DNA of 64,000 nt, from the NCBI RefSeq assembly GCF_009769385.1, contig NZ_ML775961.1, positions 62,001-126,000 of the forward strand. The letters are read 5' to 3'. This DNA is from Saccharothrix deserti (GTDB taxonomy: Bacteria; Actinomycetota; Actinomycetes; Mycobacteriales; Pseudonocardiaceae). Position 1 is the stretch's first letter, and each line of letters begins with the position of its first letter. This document shows, piece by piece, positions 8,498 through 15,580 of the stretch. The notes under the pieces were generated by a model that was given only the letters and a program-made list of their open reading frames with translations, was not told the origin of the DNA and did not search any database. The translations under genes and the position numbers were made by a program.

Positions 8498-9667
8498 TTA
8501 CTTCGCGCAGGCGGGGAGGTGCGGGTGGTGCTGGCCGCGGTCTGCGGAAGCCTTGGCGAGCGTGCACTGGAGGGCGTGGTAGGCGGGCTTGCGGGTGAAG
8601 TCCTCCCACATCACGGTCGCGGCGCCCTGTCCGGTGAAGAACACCGGCACCCAGGAGTACTTGTCGGTGAAGCCCCAGATCGTGAAGGAGTTGCAGCCCT
8701 TGACGTTCAGGCAGGCGGTGAGGGTCTGGCGGTAGTAGTCGGCCTGCTTGGCGAGCATCTCGGCGGTCGGCACGCCGTCGGCCGGCAGGTCCATCCGCAC
8801 GTCGAGTTCGGTGATGGCGGTGCCGAGGCCGAGGTCGGCGAACCGCTTCAGGTTCGTCTCCAGGTCGCCGGGGAAGCCGTACCGGGTGCTGAGGTGCGCC
8901 TGGGCGGAGAACCCGTGCACCGGCACGCCCTGCGCGCGCAGGTCCTTGATCAGGGTGTAGTAGGCGTTGCTCTTGGCGTTGACGCTCTCCACGTTGTAGT
9001 CGTTGAAGAACAGCTTCGCCCTGGGGTCGGCCTGGTGTGCCCAGCGGAAGGCGTCGGCGATGATGCCGGGGCCGAGTTCGCGGATCCAGATGTTGTCGGT
9101 GGTGCGCAGGTTGCCGGAGTCGTCGAAGATCTCGTTGGCGACGTCCCACTGTTGGATCCGGCCCTTGTAGCGGCCCACGACGGTGGTGATGTGGTCGCGC
9201 AGGATCGCGCGGAGTTCGTCGGCGGTGAAGTCGCCCTGTTCCAGCCACTCCGGGTTCTGGCTGTGCCACAGCAGGGTGTGCCCGCGGACGGCTTGGCGGT
9301 TGTGCTGGGCGAACTTCACGATGGCGTCGGCCATGCCGAAGTTGTAGCGGCCCTGCTCGGGGTGGATGTACTCCCACTTCATCTGGTTCTCGGCGGACAC
9401 CGAGCCGAACTCCGCGGCCAGCACTCCGCGGTACTCGAGGTCCTTGGTGAACGGGTCGGGGTAGGGCTGCTCTTCGTGGTGTCCGCCGCCGGCTGCGGCG
9501 GTGCCGATGTAGAAGCCCTTGGGCGCGACCCAGCGGAGGGTGTCCTTCTTGGCGTGGCCGGGCGTCAGGTCACCCGTGGGGGCGGGGGAGGCGGCGGCCG
9601 CCAGTGCCAATGGCGAGGACAGCGCCATCGCGGCGAGCGCGGCGGTGACGAGGCGGATCGGCTTCAT
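8498..9667 (-). CDS. Secreted endo-1,4-beta-xylanase, GH10
   Basis: 389 residues with a signal peptide (MKPIRLVTAALAAMALSSPL, then an Ala-rich cleavage region). The GH10 barrel shows all key motifs: GHTLLWHSQNPEWL near residue 125, WDVANEIFDD with the acid/base Glu near residue 170, and ITELDVRMD with the nucleophile Glu near residue 278. No carbohydrate-binding module follows, so this is a single-domain enzyme of about 37 kDa after export. It would cut xylan backbones outside the cell. It is divergent from the LPMO gene; an inverted repeat typical of actinomycete xylanase promoters lies 41 bp upstream of the start. Confidence 0.95.
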   Translation of the reverse strand: MKPIRLVTAALAAMALSSPLALAAAASPAPTGDLTPGHAKKDTLRWVAPKGFYIGTAAAGGGHHEEQPYPDPFTKDLEYRGVLAAEFGSVSAENQMKWEYIHPEQGRYNFGMADAIVKFAQHNRQAVRGHTLLWHSQNPEWLEQGDFTADELRAILRDHITTVVGRYKGRIQQWDVANEIFDDSGNLRTTDNIWIRELGPGIIADAFRWAHQADPRAKLFFNDYNVESVNAKSNAYYTLIKDLRAQGVPVHGFSAQAHLSTRYGFPGDLETNLKRFADLGLGTAITELDVRMDLPADGVPTAEMLAKQADYYRQTLTACLNVKGCNSFTIWGFTDKYSWVPVFFTGQGAATVMWEDFTRKPAYHALQCTLAKASADRGQHHPHLPACAK

Positions 9668-9707
9668 GGGGATCTTCGCTTTCTGGGACGACTACGACGG
9701 CGACGCT

Positions 9708-9718
9708 CGAAAGTTTCG
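9708..9718 (-). promoter_or_regulatory. Xylanase-type inverted repeat operator
   Basis: CGAAAGTTTCG, reading CGAAACTTTCG on the xylanase coding strand, is a perfect 5-1-5 inverted repeat 41 bp before the xylanase ATG. I recall the same CGAAA(C)TTTCG element upstream of Streptomyces xylanase genes, where a repressor binds. A looser copy (GCGAAAATTGC) lies about 20 bp further upstream. Confidence 0.6.
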
Positions 9719-9897
9719 ATAATGATCTAGCAATTTTCGCGACCTTAAGACGCCGCCGTGCGATCGTCAAGGCGGCTTTCCGCTGCGGTGAGGGTCGGCG
9801 GCGAATTTCGTCGAACTGCGGTCGAACGCGTGTCGAACGGGAAGTCGTTGTCCGTCGAGACTTCACAATTCCGTACACGGATGGTTACAGTGCGATT

Positions 9898-9911
9898 TGG
9901 GAGCGCTCCCA
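9898..9911. promoter_or_regulatory. CebR box upstream of the LPMO gene
   Basis: TGGGAGCGCTCCCA is the perfect 14-bp palindrome bound by CebR, the LacI-family cellobiose/cellotriose-responsive repressor of cellulase genes in streptomycetes. It ends 50 bp before the LPMO GTG start, in a position to block transcription. No cebR gene lies in the window, so the repressor would act in trans. Confidence 0.9.
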
Positions 9912-9919
9912 ACCCACCC

Positions 9920-9949
9920 ATGGTCATCTTCAACATGGTCATCCTCAAC
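9920..9949 (+). repeat. 15-bp tandem repeat in the LPMO 5' region
   Basis: ATGGTCATCTTCAAC is followed directly by ATGGTCATCCTCAAC (14 of 15 identical), between the CebR box and the ribosome binding site. Both copies begin with in-frame ATG codons that could start a 14-residue longer LPMO N-terminus. Confidence 0.7.
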
Positions 9950-9961
9950 GAGGAGGAGAGA

Positions 9962-10633
9962 GTGGCGCTCATATCGATCCCTGCGAACAAGAGCCTGCTC
10001 GCCAAGGTCGTCGCGACGCTTGCCGTCGTCGGCGGGCTCATGGCGAGCGTGCTGACCGGCGTCGCGGACGCGCACGGGTCCACCGTCGACCCGCCCTCGC
10101 GCAACTACGGCTGCTGGCAGCGGTGGGGCAACGATTTCCAGAACCCGGCGATGGCCCAGCAGGACCCCATGTGCTGGCAGGCCTGGCAGGCCGACACCAC
10201 GGCGATGTGGAACTGGAACGGCCTGTACCGCGAGGGTGTCGCGGGCAACCACCAAGGTGTGATCCCCAACGGCCAGCTGTGCAGCGGCGGGCGGACCGGC
10301 GGCACGCGGTACGCGGCGCTGGACAACCCCGGCCAGTGGAAGGCCGCGACCAAGGCACGGCAGTTCACCCTCGACGTCTGGGACCAGGCCCGGCACGGCG
10401 CGGACTACCTCCGGGTGTACGTGTCGAAGCAGGGCTACGACGCGACGACCACGCCGTTGGGCTGGAACCACCTGGACCTGGTCGCGACCACCGGCCGTTA
10501 CGCGCCGGCGGAGCACTACCAGGTCGCGGTGAACGCGGGCAGCCGCACCGGCCGTCACGTGGTCTACGTGATCTGGCAGGCCAGCCACCTGGACCAGTCG
10601 TTCTACTTCTGCAGCGACGTGATCTTCCAGTAG
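9962..10633 (+). CDS. Lytic polysaccharide monooxygenase, AA10
   Basis: 223 residues from GTG 9962, chosen because AGGAGGAG at 9951-9958 sits just upstream; earlier in-frame ATGs at 9920 and 9935 exist. The signal peptide ends at VADA before His, which becomes the copper-binding N-terminal His of the mature protein (HGSTVDPPSRNYGCW). The second copper His is in DQARHGADYLR, and the axial Phe in QSFYFCSDV. Conserved IPNGQLCSGG is present. No cellulose-binding module is attached. It would oxidatively cleave cellulose or chitin outside the cell; the CebR box favours cellulose. A strong terminator follows. Confidence 0.93.
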   Translation: MALISIPANKSLLAKVVATLAVVGGLMASVLTGVADAHGSTVDPPSRNYGCWQRWGNDFQNPAMAQQDPMCWQAWQADTTAMWNWNGLYREGVAGNHQGVIPNGQLCSGGRTGGTRYAALDNPGQWKAATKARQFTLDVWDQARHGADYLRVYVSKQGYDATTTPLGWNHLDLVATTGRYAPAEHYQVAVNAGSRTGRHVVYVIWQASHLDQSFYFCSDVIFQ

Positions 10634-10643
10634 GCCTGTGACA

Positions 10644-10683
10644 CGTGGTCCCGGCTCCCGGATCTTCGGGAGCCGGGACCACG
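10644..10683. terminator. Bidirectional terminator between LPMO and pectate lyase genes
   Basis: A perfect 17-bp stem (CGTGGTCCCGGCTCCCG with its complement) and a 6-nt GATCTT loop lie between two convergent units, 10 bp after the LPMO stop and 14 bp after the pectate lyase stop. Confidence 0.85.
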
Positions 10684-10697
10684 CTGTTCCGGGGCCG

Positions 10698-11750
10698 TCA
10701 GATCTTGCCGGTGCCGGCGCCTTGGGTGACCAGCGTCTTCACGTTGGCCGGGGTGTCGAGGGTGTACTGGTAGTAGGTGCGCGGGTCGGTGACGGTGCCG
10801 CCGACGACCGGCTTGCCGCTGTTGACGTACACGTTGTCGCGCTCGACGATGTTGCCCTTCGGTCCGGAGTAGCTGTTGGTCATGGGCTCCTCGACGTTGT
10901 CGAAGTAGTTGCCCTCGATCCAGCAGCCGGACTGGGCCTGGCAGGCCGGGCCGGTGTCGCTGTTGTTCAGGAAGTAGTTGTTGAAGATGTGCACCGGGTT
11001 GCCGAACCGGGTGCGCGGGTTGCGCTGGGACGTCTTGTTGTAGAAGTTGTGGTGGTAGGTCACCTTCAGGTGGCCGGTGTCCTGCGCGCCGTTGCTGTCG
11101 GAGTGCCCGAGCAGCATGTTCTTGGCGTGGTCGTGGACGTGGTTCCACGACACCGTCACGTAGCTGGAGCCGCGTTTGATGTCGATCAGGCCGTCGTAGC
11201 CGCGTGACAGGTCGTTGTGGTCGATCCAGACGTGGTGGCTGAACATCTGCACGTTGATCGAGTCGTCGTTGGCGTTGCGGAACACCAGGTTGCGGATGAT
11301 CACGTTGTGCACGGCGTTGGCCGGGGGAGTTGTCACCTCGCTCACCGGCAGGCCGATGTTCAGACCGCCGCCGGTGATGCCCGACGCCGCGCCGACGCCG
11401 ACGACCGTCTTGTCCGAGCTGACGTCGTACATGCCGGCGGGCAGGGTGATCATCCCCTGCACGCGCACCACGCGCGGTCCGTCGGCTTTGATCGCGGCGA
11501 TGAAGTCGGCGGCGTTGGACACGGTGACCTCGGGGCCGCCCGCGCCGCCGGTGGTGCCGTTCTGGCCCAGGGCGTTGACGGCGGCGAAGCCGATCGGCGA
11601 GCTTTCCGCAGCGGTTCCGGGTGCAGCGGTTCCGGATGCAGCGGTTCCGGATGCGGTGGTTCCGGGTGCCGCCGTGACGGGTGCGGTGACCGACACGGCC
11701 AGGCTCCCGAGCAGTGTCGCGGCGAACGCGACCGCGGCCGTCCTCCTCAC
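10698..11750 (-). CDS. Secreted pectate lyase, PL1 (fourth of four)
   Basis: 350 residues from GTG 11750, which overlaps the preceding stop (GTGA). The signal peptide is VRRTAAVAFAATLLGSLAV; a low-complexity linker of repeated GTAASGTAAPGT-like units follows, encoded by repeats near 11610-11690. The PL1 parallel beta-helix motifs are present: WIDHNDLSRGYDGLIDIKRG, SWNHVHDHAKNMLLGHSD, and QRNPRTRF with the candidate catalytic Arg. The insert GPACQAQSGCWIEGNYF carries a Cys pair absent from the other three copies. It cleaves polygalacturonate by beta-elimination outside the cell. Confidence 0.93.
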   Translation of the reverse strand: MRRTAAVAFAATLLGSLAVSVTAPVTAAPGTTASGTAASGTAAPGTAAESSPIGFAAVNALGQNGTTGGAGGPEVTVSNAADFIAAIKADGPRVVRVQGMITLPAGMYDVSSDKTVVGVGAASGITGGGLNIGLPVSEVTTPPANAVHNVIIRNLVFRNANDDSINVQMFSHHVWIDHNDLSRGYDGLIDIKRGSSYVTVSWNHVHDHAKNMLLGHSDSNGAQDTGHLKVTYHHNFYNKTSQRNPRTRFGNPVHIFNNYFLNNSDTGPACQAQSGCWIEGNYFDNVEEPMTNSYSGPKGNIVERDNVYVNSGKPVVGGTVTDPRTYYQYTLDTPANVKTLVTQGAGTGKI

Positions 11751-12739
11751 GACGTCACCCCCTGAACGCGGCCGACGCCCGCGCCCGCGGTGACGATCCT
11801 CGGCACGGAGGCGGGGTCGTCCAGGGTGTAGCCGTAGTACGTGCGCGGTTCCACGACGGTCCCGAGGGTCTCCGGGGTGCCGGAGTTGACGTAGACGTTG
11901 TTGCGCTCGACCACGCGGCCCGGTCCGCTCTTGTCGTAGCCGGAGTAGATCGGGTGCGCGACGTTCTCGAAGTAGTTGCCCTCGACCAGGACACCGGCGT
12001 CCATGGTGGACGCGACGCCGTAGAGCGCGTTGCCCCGGTAGTAGTTGTTGTAGATGTGCACGGGCTCGGCGAACCGGACGCGCGGGTGGCGCTGGTCGGT
12101 GCCGTCGAAGAAGTTGTGGTGGTAGGTGACGCGCAGCTTGCCCTTGTCGGTGGTGTAGGTGTCCGAGTGGCCGAGCAGGGCCGACTTGCTGTGGTCGTGG
12201 AAGTGGTTCCAGGACACCGTGACGTAGTCGGAGTTGCGCTTGATGTCGAGCAGGCCGTCGTAGCCGCGCGACAGGTCGCAGTGGTCGATCCACACGTGGT
12301 GGGCCGAGTTGGTGACGCTGATCGAGTCGTCCGAGGCGTTGGTGAACCGCAGGTTGCGGATGATCACGTTGTTGCCGGGGCGGGTGGTCGAGCCCAGTTG
12401 CAGGCCGCCGCCGGTGATCTCGGCGGTGGAGCCGACCCCGATGATGGTCTTGTTCGCGACCACGGTCACCATGCTGCCGACCGAGATGCGACCGGACACC
12501 GAGATGACGTACGGCTCCTTGCGGCCCACGTAGTCGGCGAGGGCGGCGGCGGTCGTGACGGTGACGGCCTGGCCGCCGGCGCCGCCGGTGGTGCCGTTCT
12601 GGCCCAGGGCGTTCACCCCGGCGAAGCCGTCGGCGACGTTCAGCGCGTCGACGCTCGCCGATGCGTGACGCGGCACGGCGGCGGCGACCGCGGCGAGTGC
12701 CGTGCCGGCGAGCAGGCGACGACGGTTGATGGCGCTCAT
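11747..12739 (-). CDS. Secreted pectate lyase, PL1 (third of four)
   Basis: 330 residues. The N-terminus MSAINRRRLLAGTALAAVAA has a twin-arginine-like signal. The lyase body has WIDHCDLSRGYDGLLDIKR near residue 150, SWNHFHDHSKSALLGHSD, YHHNFFDGTDQRHPRVRF (calcium and catalytic Arg region) and YNNYYRGNALYGVASTMDAG. It is very similar to the neighbour at 12755-13744, indicating recent tandem duplication. The stop overlaps the next gene by GTGA; the gap to the previous gene is 15 bp. Confidence 0.93.
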   Translation of the reverse strand: MSAINRRRLLAGTALAAVAAAVPRHASASVDALNVADGFAGVNALGQNGTTGGAGGQAVTVTTAAALADYVGRKEPYVISVSGRISVGSMVTVVANKTIIGVGSTAEITGGGLQLGSTTRPGNNVIIRNLRFTNASDDSISVTNSAHHVWIDHCDLSRGYDGLLDIKRNSDYVTVSWNHFHDHSKSALLGHSDTYTTDKGKLRVTYHHNFFDGTDQRHPRVRFAEPVHIYNNYYRGNALYGVASTMDAGVLVEGNYFENVAHPIYSGYDKSGPGRVVERNNVYVNSGTPETLGTVVEPRTYYGYTLDDPASVPRIVTAGAGVGRVQGVTS

Positions 12740-12754
12740 TCGTGTCCCCCCCGC

Positions 12755-13744
12755 TCAGATCCGGCCGACGCCGACACCGGCGGGAACCGTGCTCGGCAGC
12801 GTCGAGGGGTTGTCGGGGGTGTAGGCGTAGTACGTGCGGGGCTCCACGACCGTCCCGAGGGTCTGCGGGGTGCCCGAGTTGACGAAGACGTTGTTGCGCT
12901 GCACCACCCGGCCCGGCCCGCTCGCGTCGTAACCGGAGTAGATCGGGTGCGGGACGTTCTCGAAGTAGTTCGACTCGACCAGCACACCCGCGCTCATCGT
13001 CGACGCGACCGCGTAGAGGCGGTTGTTGCGGAAGTAGTTGTTGTAGACGTGGATCGGCTCGCCGAAGCGGACCCGCGGGTGCCGCTGCTCGGTGCCGTTG
13101 AAGTAGTTGTGGTGGAACGTGGTGCGCAGCTTGCCGGTGTCCTGGCTCGCGTTGGAGTCGGAGTGGCCCAGCAGCGCGGTCTTGCTGTGGTCGTGGAAGT
13201 TGTTCCACGAGACGGTGATGAAGTCCGCGCCCCGGACGATGTCGATCAGCCCGTCCGCGCCGCCGCTGAAGTCGCAGTGGTCGATCCAGATGTGGTGCGA
13301 CGACTGCTGGATGCTGATCGCGTCGTCGTCCGCGCCGCTGAACTTCAGGTTGCGGATGATCACGTTCTGCCTGCGGTACATGTCCAGTCCGCCGCCGCGG
13401 ATCTCCGCGCCGGGCAGGCCGATCACGGTCTTGTTGGAGCGCAGGCCCTGCTTGCTGCTGAACGTCATGATCCCGTCGACCTGGATGACGTAGGGCTCGT
13501 TGCGGTCGCAGTAGTCCAGGAACGTCTCGGTGTCCCGCACGGTGACCACGGGGCCGGCCACACCGCCGGTGGTGCCGTTCTGGCCCAGGGTGTTGGTGCC
13601 GGCGAAGCCGTCGGCGGTCGCGAACGGCGCGGCCCACACCGGTTCGGTCCTGGCCGGGCTCGCGGCAGCGGCACGTGCGGTGACGGCGGTCAGTGCGGTC
13701 GCGGCGGCGCCCGCGAAGAGGGTGCGCCTGCTGATGTCGCTCAT
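12755..13744 (-). CDS. Secreted pectate lyase, PL1 (second of four)
   Basis: 329 residues from ATG 13744 with GAGGAGAAA upstream. The Tat-like signal MSDISRRTLFAGAAATAL has an SRRTLF core. Lyase motifs: WIDHCDFSGGADGLIDIVRG, SWNNFHDHSKTALLGHSDSN, FHHNYFNGTEQRHPRVRF. The C-terminal TLPSTVPAGVGVGRI ending is shared in form by all four copies. It differs from its neighbours mainly around the substrate groove (IQQSSHHIWIDH, where two of the others have VQMFSHH), so bond or methylation preference may differ. That last point is inference. Confidence 0.93.
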   Translation of the reverse strand: MSDISRRTLFAGAAATALTAVTARAAAASPARTEPVWAAPFATADGFAGTNTLGQNGTTGGVAGPVVTVRDTETFLDYCDRNEPYVIQVDGIMTFSSKQGLRSNKTVIGLPGAEIRGGGLDMYRRQNVIIRNLKFSGADDDAISIQQSSHHIWIDHCDFSGGADGLIDIVRGADFITVSWNNFHDHSKTALLGHSDSNASQDTGKLRTTFHHNYFNGTEQRHPRVRFGEPIHVYNNYFRNNRLYAVASTMSAGVLVESNYFENVPHPIYSGYDASGPGRVVQRNNVFVNSGTPQTLGTVVEPRTYYAYTPDNPSTLPSTVPAGVGVGRI

Positions 13745-13758
13745 GGTGGGTTTCTCCT

Positions 13759-14790
13759 CTAGATGCGACCGGTGCCCGCACCGGCGGGCACGATCGCGGG
13801 GACGTCGGCGGCCCGGTCGAGGGAGTACGGGTAGTACGTGCGCGGCTCGACCACCGAGCCGCGGACTTCGATCTCGTGGTTGCAGTCGACGAGGATGTTG
13901 TCGCGGGCGACCATCCGGCCCAGGGCGCCGCTGAAGTCGACCCGGCCGGGGTTGTTCACGCTGAAGAAGTAGTTGCCCTCCAGCACCACGCCCGAGTTCA
14001 TCGTCGAGGCGACGCCGTAGCTGTTGTCGCGGTAGTAGTTGTTGTAGACGTGCACCGTCTCCGCGAACCGGACCCGCGGGTTGCGCTGGTCGGAGGCGTC
14101 GAAGTAGTTGTGGTGGTAGGTGACCCGCAACCGGCCGATGTCCTGCGCGCCGTTGTCGTCGTCGTGGCCGAGCAGCAGCGTCTTGTCGTGGTCGTGGAAC
14201 CTGTTCCAGGAGACGGTGACGAAATCGGAGCCGCGTTTGATGTCGACTGCGCCGTCGTCGCCGTTGGAGAAGTCGTTGTGGTCGATCCAGATGTGGTGGC
14301 TGAACATCTGCACGTTGATCAGGTCGTCCGTGGCGCCGGACAGCGCCAGGTTCCGGATGATCACGTTGTGCACGGCGTCGGCCGGGGGAGTGGTGACCTT
14401 GTCGTTCACCGGCACGCCGATGTTGAGGCCGCCGCCGACCAGTCGGGCGTCGGTGCCCAGGCCGACGATGGTCTTGTCCGAGGCCACGTTGTGCATGCCG
14501 TCGGTGGTGCCGGTCGGCAGCGTGATCGTGCCCCGGACCTGCAGGACCAGCGGTTCCGGGCGGGCTATGTAGTCCAGGAACTGGGCGGTGGTGGCGGCGG
14601 TGACCACGGCGCCGCCGGCACCACCGGTGGTGCCGTTCTGACCGAGTGCGTCGACCGAGGCGAACCCGTCCGCGGTGGTCGCGGCCAGCGCCGGTGCGGC
14701 GCCGGGTGAGACGACCAGGGTCGTGGCGAGCGTGGCGGCGACCGCGACGACCTCCAGCAGGGCGCGCCTGTTCCCGACAGGTGTGGACAT
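13759..14790 (-). CDS. Secreted pectate lyase, PL1 (first of four)
   Basis: 343 residues from ATG 14790 with GAGAGGAAAT upstream; a longer in-frame start at 14982 would run through the operator region and lacks a signal at its front, so I rejected it. Signal peptide MSTPVGNRRALLEVVAVAAT. Motifs: VQMFSHHIWIDHNDFSNGDD, SWNRFHDHDKTLLLGHDDDN, QRNPRVRF, YNNYYRDNSYGVASTMNSG. First gene of the operon; two CACATATGTG palindromes lie 120-170 bp upstream. Confidence 0.93.
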   Translation of the reverse strand: MSTPVGNRRALLEVVAVAATLATTLVVSPGAAPALAATTADGFASVDALGQNGTTGGAGGAVVTAATTAQFLDYIARPEPLVLQVRGTITLPTGTTDGMHNVASDKTIVGLGTDARLVGGGLNIGVPVNDKVTTPPADAVHNVIIRNLALSGATDDLINVQMFSHHIWIDHNDFSNGDDGAVDIKRGSDFVTVSWNRFHDHDKTLLLGHDDDNGAQDIGRLRVTYHHNYFDASDQRNPRVRFAETVHVYNNYYRDNSYGVASTMNSGVVLEGNYFFSVNNPGRVDFSGALGRMVARDNILVDCNHEIEVRGSVVEPRTYYPYSLDRAADVPAIVPAGAGTGRI

Positions 14791-14907
14791 GGGTATTTCC
14801 TCTCCCGTATGAGGGGTGAGTGCAGGGGTTATCGGGAAAGCGCCTTCTGTTCGCACCGTAGCGCATGTTTCCGGTGTGTCAACGGGCCGTGGCGGAGCGG
14901 CTTCGAT

Positions 14908-14956
14908 GTTCACATATGTGGCCGCGAGATATTCCTCGAACCGGTTCACATATGTG
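14908..14956 (-). promoter_or_regulatory. Duplicated palindromic operator upstream of the pectate lyase operon
   Basis: The 13-bp word GTTCACATATGTG occurs at 14908-14920 and 14944-14956, each holding the perfect palindrome CACATATGTG, exactly 36 bp apart. This A+T-containing motif stands out in very GC-rich DNA and sits upstream of the first lyase gene. The regulator is not in the window and I do not recognise the motif. Confidence 0.6.
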
Positions 14957-15024
14957 TCGCCGAAGATCGCTCGAAGGCCCATTCCGGGTGACCGGGAATT
15001 CGCCGCGCGGCATTCTCGCCGACT

Positions 15025-15098
15025 TGGAGACCCACCCGGGAGTCGAACCCGGAATCGACGGCTTTGCAGGCCGCCTCACGACCGTCGTGACGTGGGTC
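15025..15098 (-). tRNA. tRNA-Cys (anticodon GCA), atypical D-arm
   Basis: A cloverleaf folds on the minus strand with acceptor GACCCAC/GTGGGTC, anticodon stem around loop CTGCAAA (anticodon at 15065-15067), a perfect 5-bp T-stem CCGGG/CCCGG and an encoded CCA. The D-arm is unusual: position 8 is G instead of T, the loop is only ACGGT, and an extra nucleotide sits before the anticodon stem. It may be a divergent accessory tRNA or a decaying one. Confidence 0.7.
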
Positions 15099-15101
15099 GG
15101 G

Positions 15102-15117
15102 CGCCCCCGAGGGGGCG
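15102..15117 (-). other. Hairpin before the tRNA-Cys gene
   Basis: CGCCCCC/GGGGGCG with a 2-nt GA centre ends 4 bp from the tRNA 5' end. It could be a processing or termination structure. Confidence 0.5.
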
Positions 15118-15125
15118 TTGCTGGT

Positions 15126-15187
15126 CTGGAACCCCGACCGCGGCCCGGCCGGCTCGTCCCGCCGAGCCGCGGTGGTGCTGGTTCCAG
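15126..15187 (-). other. Long structured spacer between the two tRNAs
   Basis: CTGGAACC (15126-15133) pairs with GGTTCCAG (15180-15187), and CCGCGGC (15138-15144) with GCCGCGG (15166-15172), around an inner CGGCTCG/CGAGCCG stem. The whole spacer folds into one nested hairpin starting 4 nt after the tRNA-Arg 3' end. Possible terminator, processing signal or small RNA. Confidence 0.5.
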
Positions 15188-15190
15188 CGG

Positions 15191-15264
15191 TGCCCTCACC
15201 AGGACTCGAACCTGGGACCTCGCCGTTCGTAGCGGCGCGCTCTGTCCTGCTGAGCTATGGGGGC
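15191..15264 (-). tRNA. tRNA-Arg (anticodon ACG)
   Basis: 74 nt without encoded CCA. Acceptor GCCCCCA/TGAGGGC has one C-A mismatch at pair 5-68; D-stem GCTC/GAGC with GG in the loop; anticodon stem CGCCG/CGGCG around CTACGAA (anticodon at 15228-15230); T-arm CCAGG/CCTGG with TTCGAGT. T8, A14 and A21 are in place. With A34 deaminated to inosine it would read CGT, CGC and CGA. Confidence 0.8.
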
Positions 15265-15341
15265 GTGGTGCTGCGGGCAATTCCCGTCGGGCGGTCGTGA
15301 AATTGCCCGCACGGTGTGTCAATCGCCTTTTCTGCCGTGCA

Positions 15342-15384
15342 CGAAAAGAGAAAGCCGCCCTGGTCGGTTCCCCGACGGGCGGCT
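15342..15384 (-). terminator. Rho-independent terminator following the RRCC leader peptide
   Basis: On the minus strand AGCCGCCC (15384-15377) pairs with GGGCGGCT (15360-15353), with an inner TCGG/CCGA stem and GGAA loop. It runs straight into TTTCTCTTTTC. This is the only hairpin with a real U-tract noticed in the window. It lies 25 nt after the leader stop and 78 nt before tRNA-Arg. Confidence 0.85.
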
Positions 15385-15408
15385 CCCTGGACCGGACCTT
15401 TCAACAGG

Positions 15409-15459
15409 TCACGGCGGGGAGCCCTGGCTGCGCGAACAGCATCGACGCGTGTTCGTCAT
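15409..15459 (-). CDS. Leader peptide with Arg-Arg-Cys-Cys run (attenuator uORF)
   Basis: 16 codons, MTNTRRCCSRSQGSPP, with a strong ribosome binding site (GAGGAG, 5 nt before ATG). Codons 5-8 are CGT CGA TGC TGT and codon 10 is CGC. The 3' part GGCTCCC (15423-15417) can pair with GGGAGCC (15387-15381), which overlaps the 5' arm of the terminator: the layout of a classical attenuator. A promoter-like pair lies upstream. Downstream on the same strand are tRNA-Arg(ACG) and tRNA-Cys(GCA), which read exactly these codons. Cys-rich leader peptides are known in mycobacteria in front of sulfur genes; one in front of tRNA genes is new to me. Confidence 0.6.
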   Translation of the reverse strand: MTNTRRCCSRSQGSPP

Positions 15460-15486
15460 GTCCGCTCCTCGGCTCGGTGTGTTCCC

Positions 15487-15516
15487 ATGATGCCCACTGC
15501 CCGCGGTCACCGTCAA
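15487..15516 (-). promoter_or_regulatory. Promoter of the leader peptide
   Basis: TTGACG (15516-15511), an 18-bp spacer and CATCAT (15492-15487) on the minus strand give a reasonable vegetative actinobacterial promoter. It is 28 bp upstream of the leader ATG. Confidence 0.5.
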
Positions 15517-15580
15517 ACTATTTCCGGCGCCTTTTCCGAATCCGGTGGCACGTGTCCCACCGGTTGGACAGAATCCCGGC

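Noticed and set aside
14791-14982. Longer start of the first pectate lyase
   Set aside because: It would translate the operator region and put the signal peptide inside the protein; ATG 14790 has a good ribosome binding site.
15294-15322. Independent promoter for tRNA-Arg (TTGACA at 15322-15317)
   Set aside because: The -35 word is perfect but no acceptable -10 lies 16-18 bp away; kept only as a possible alternative to readthrough.
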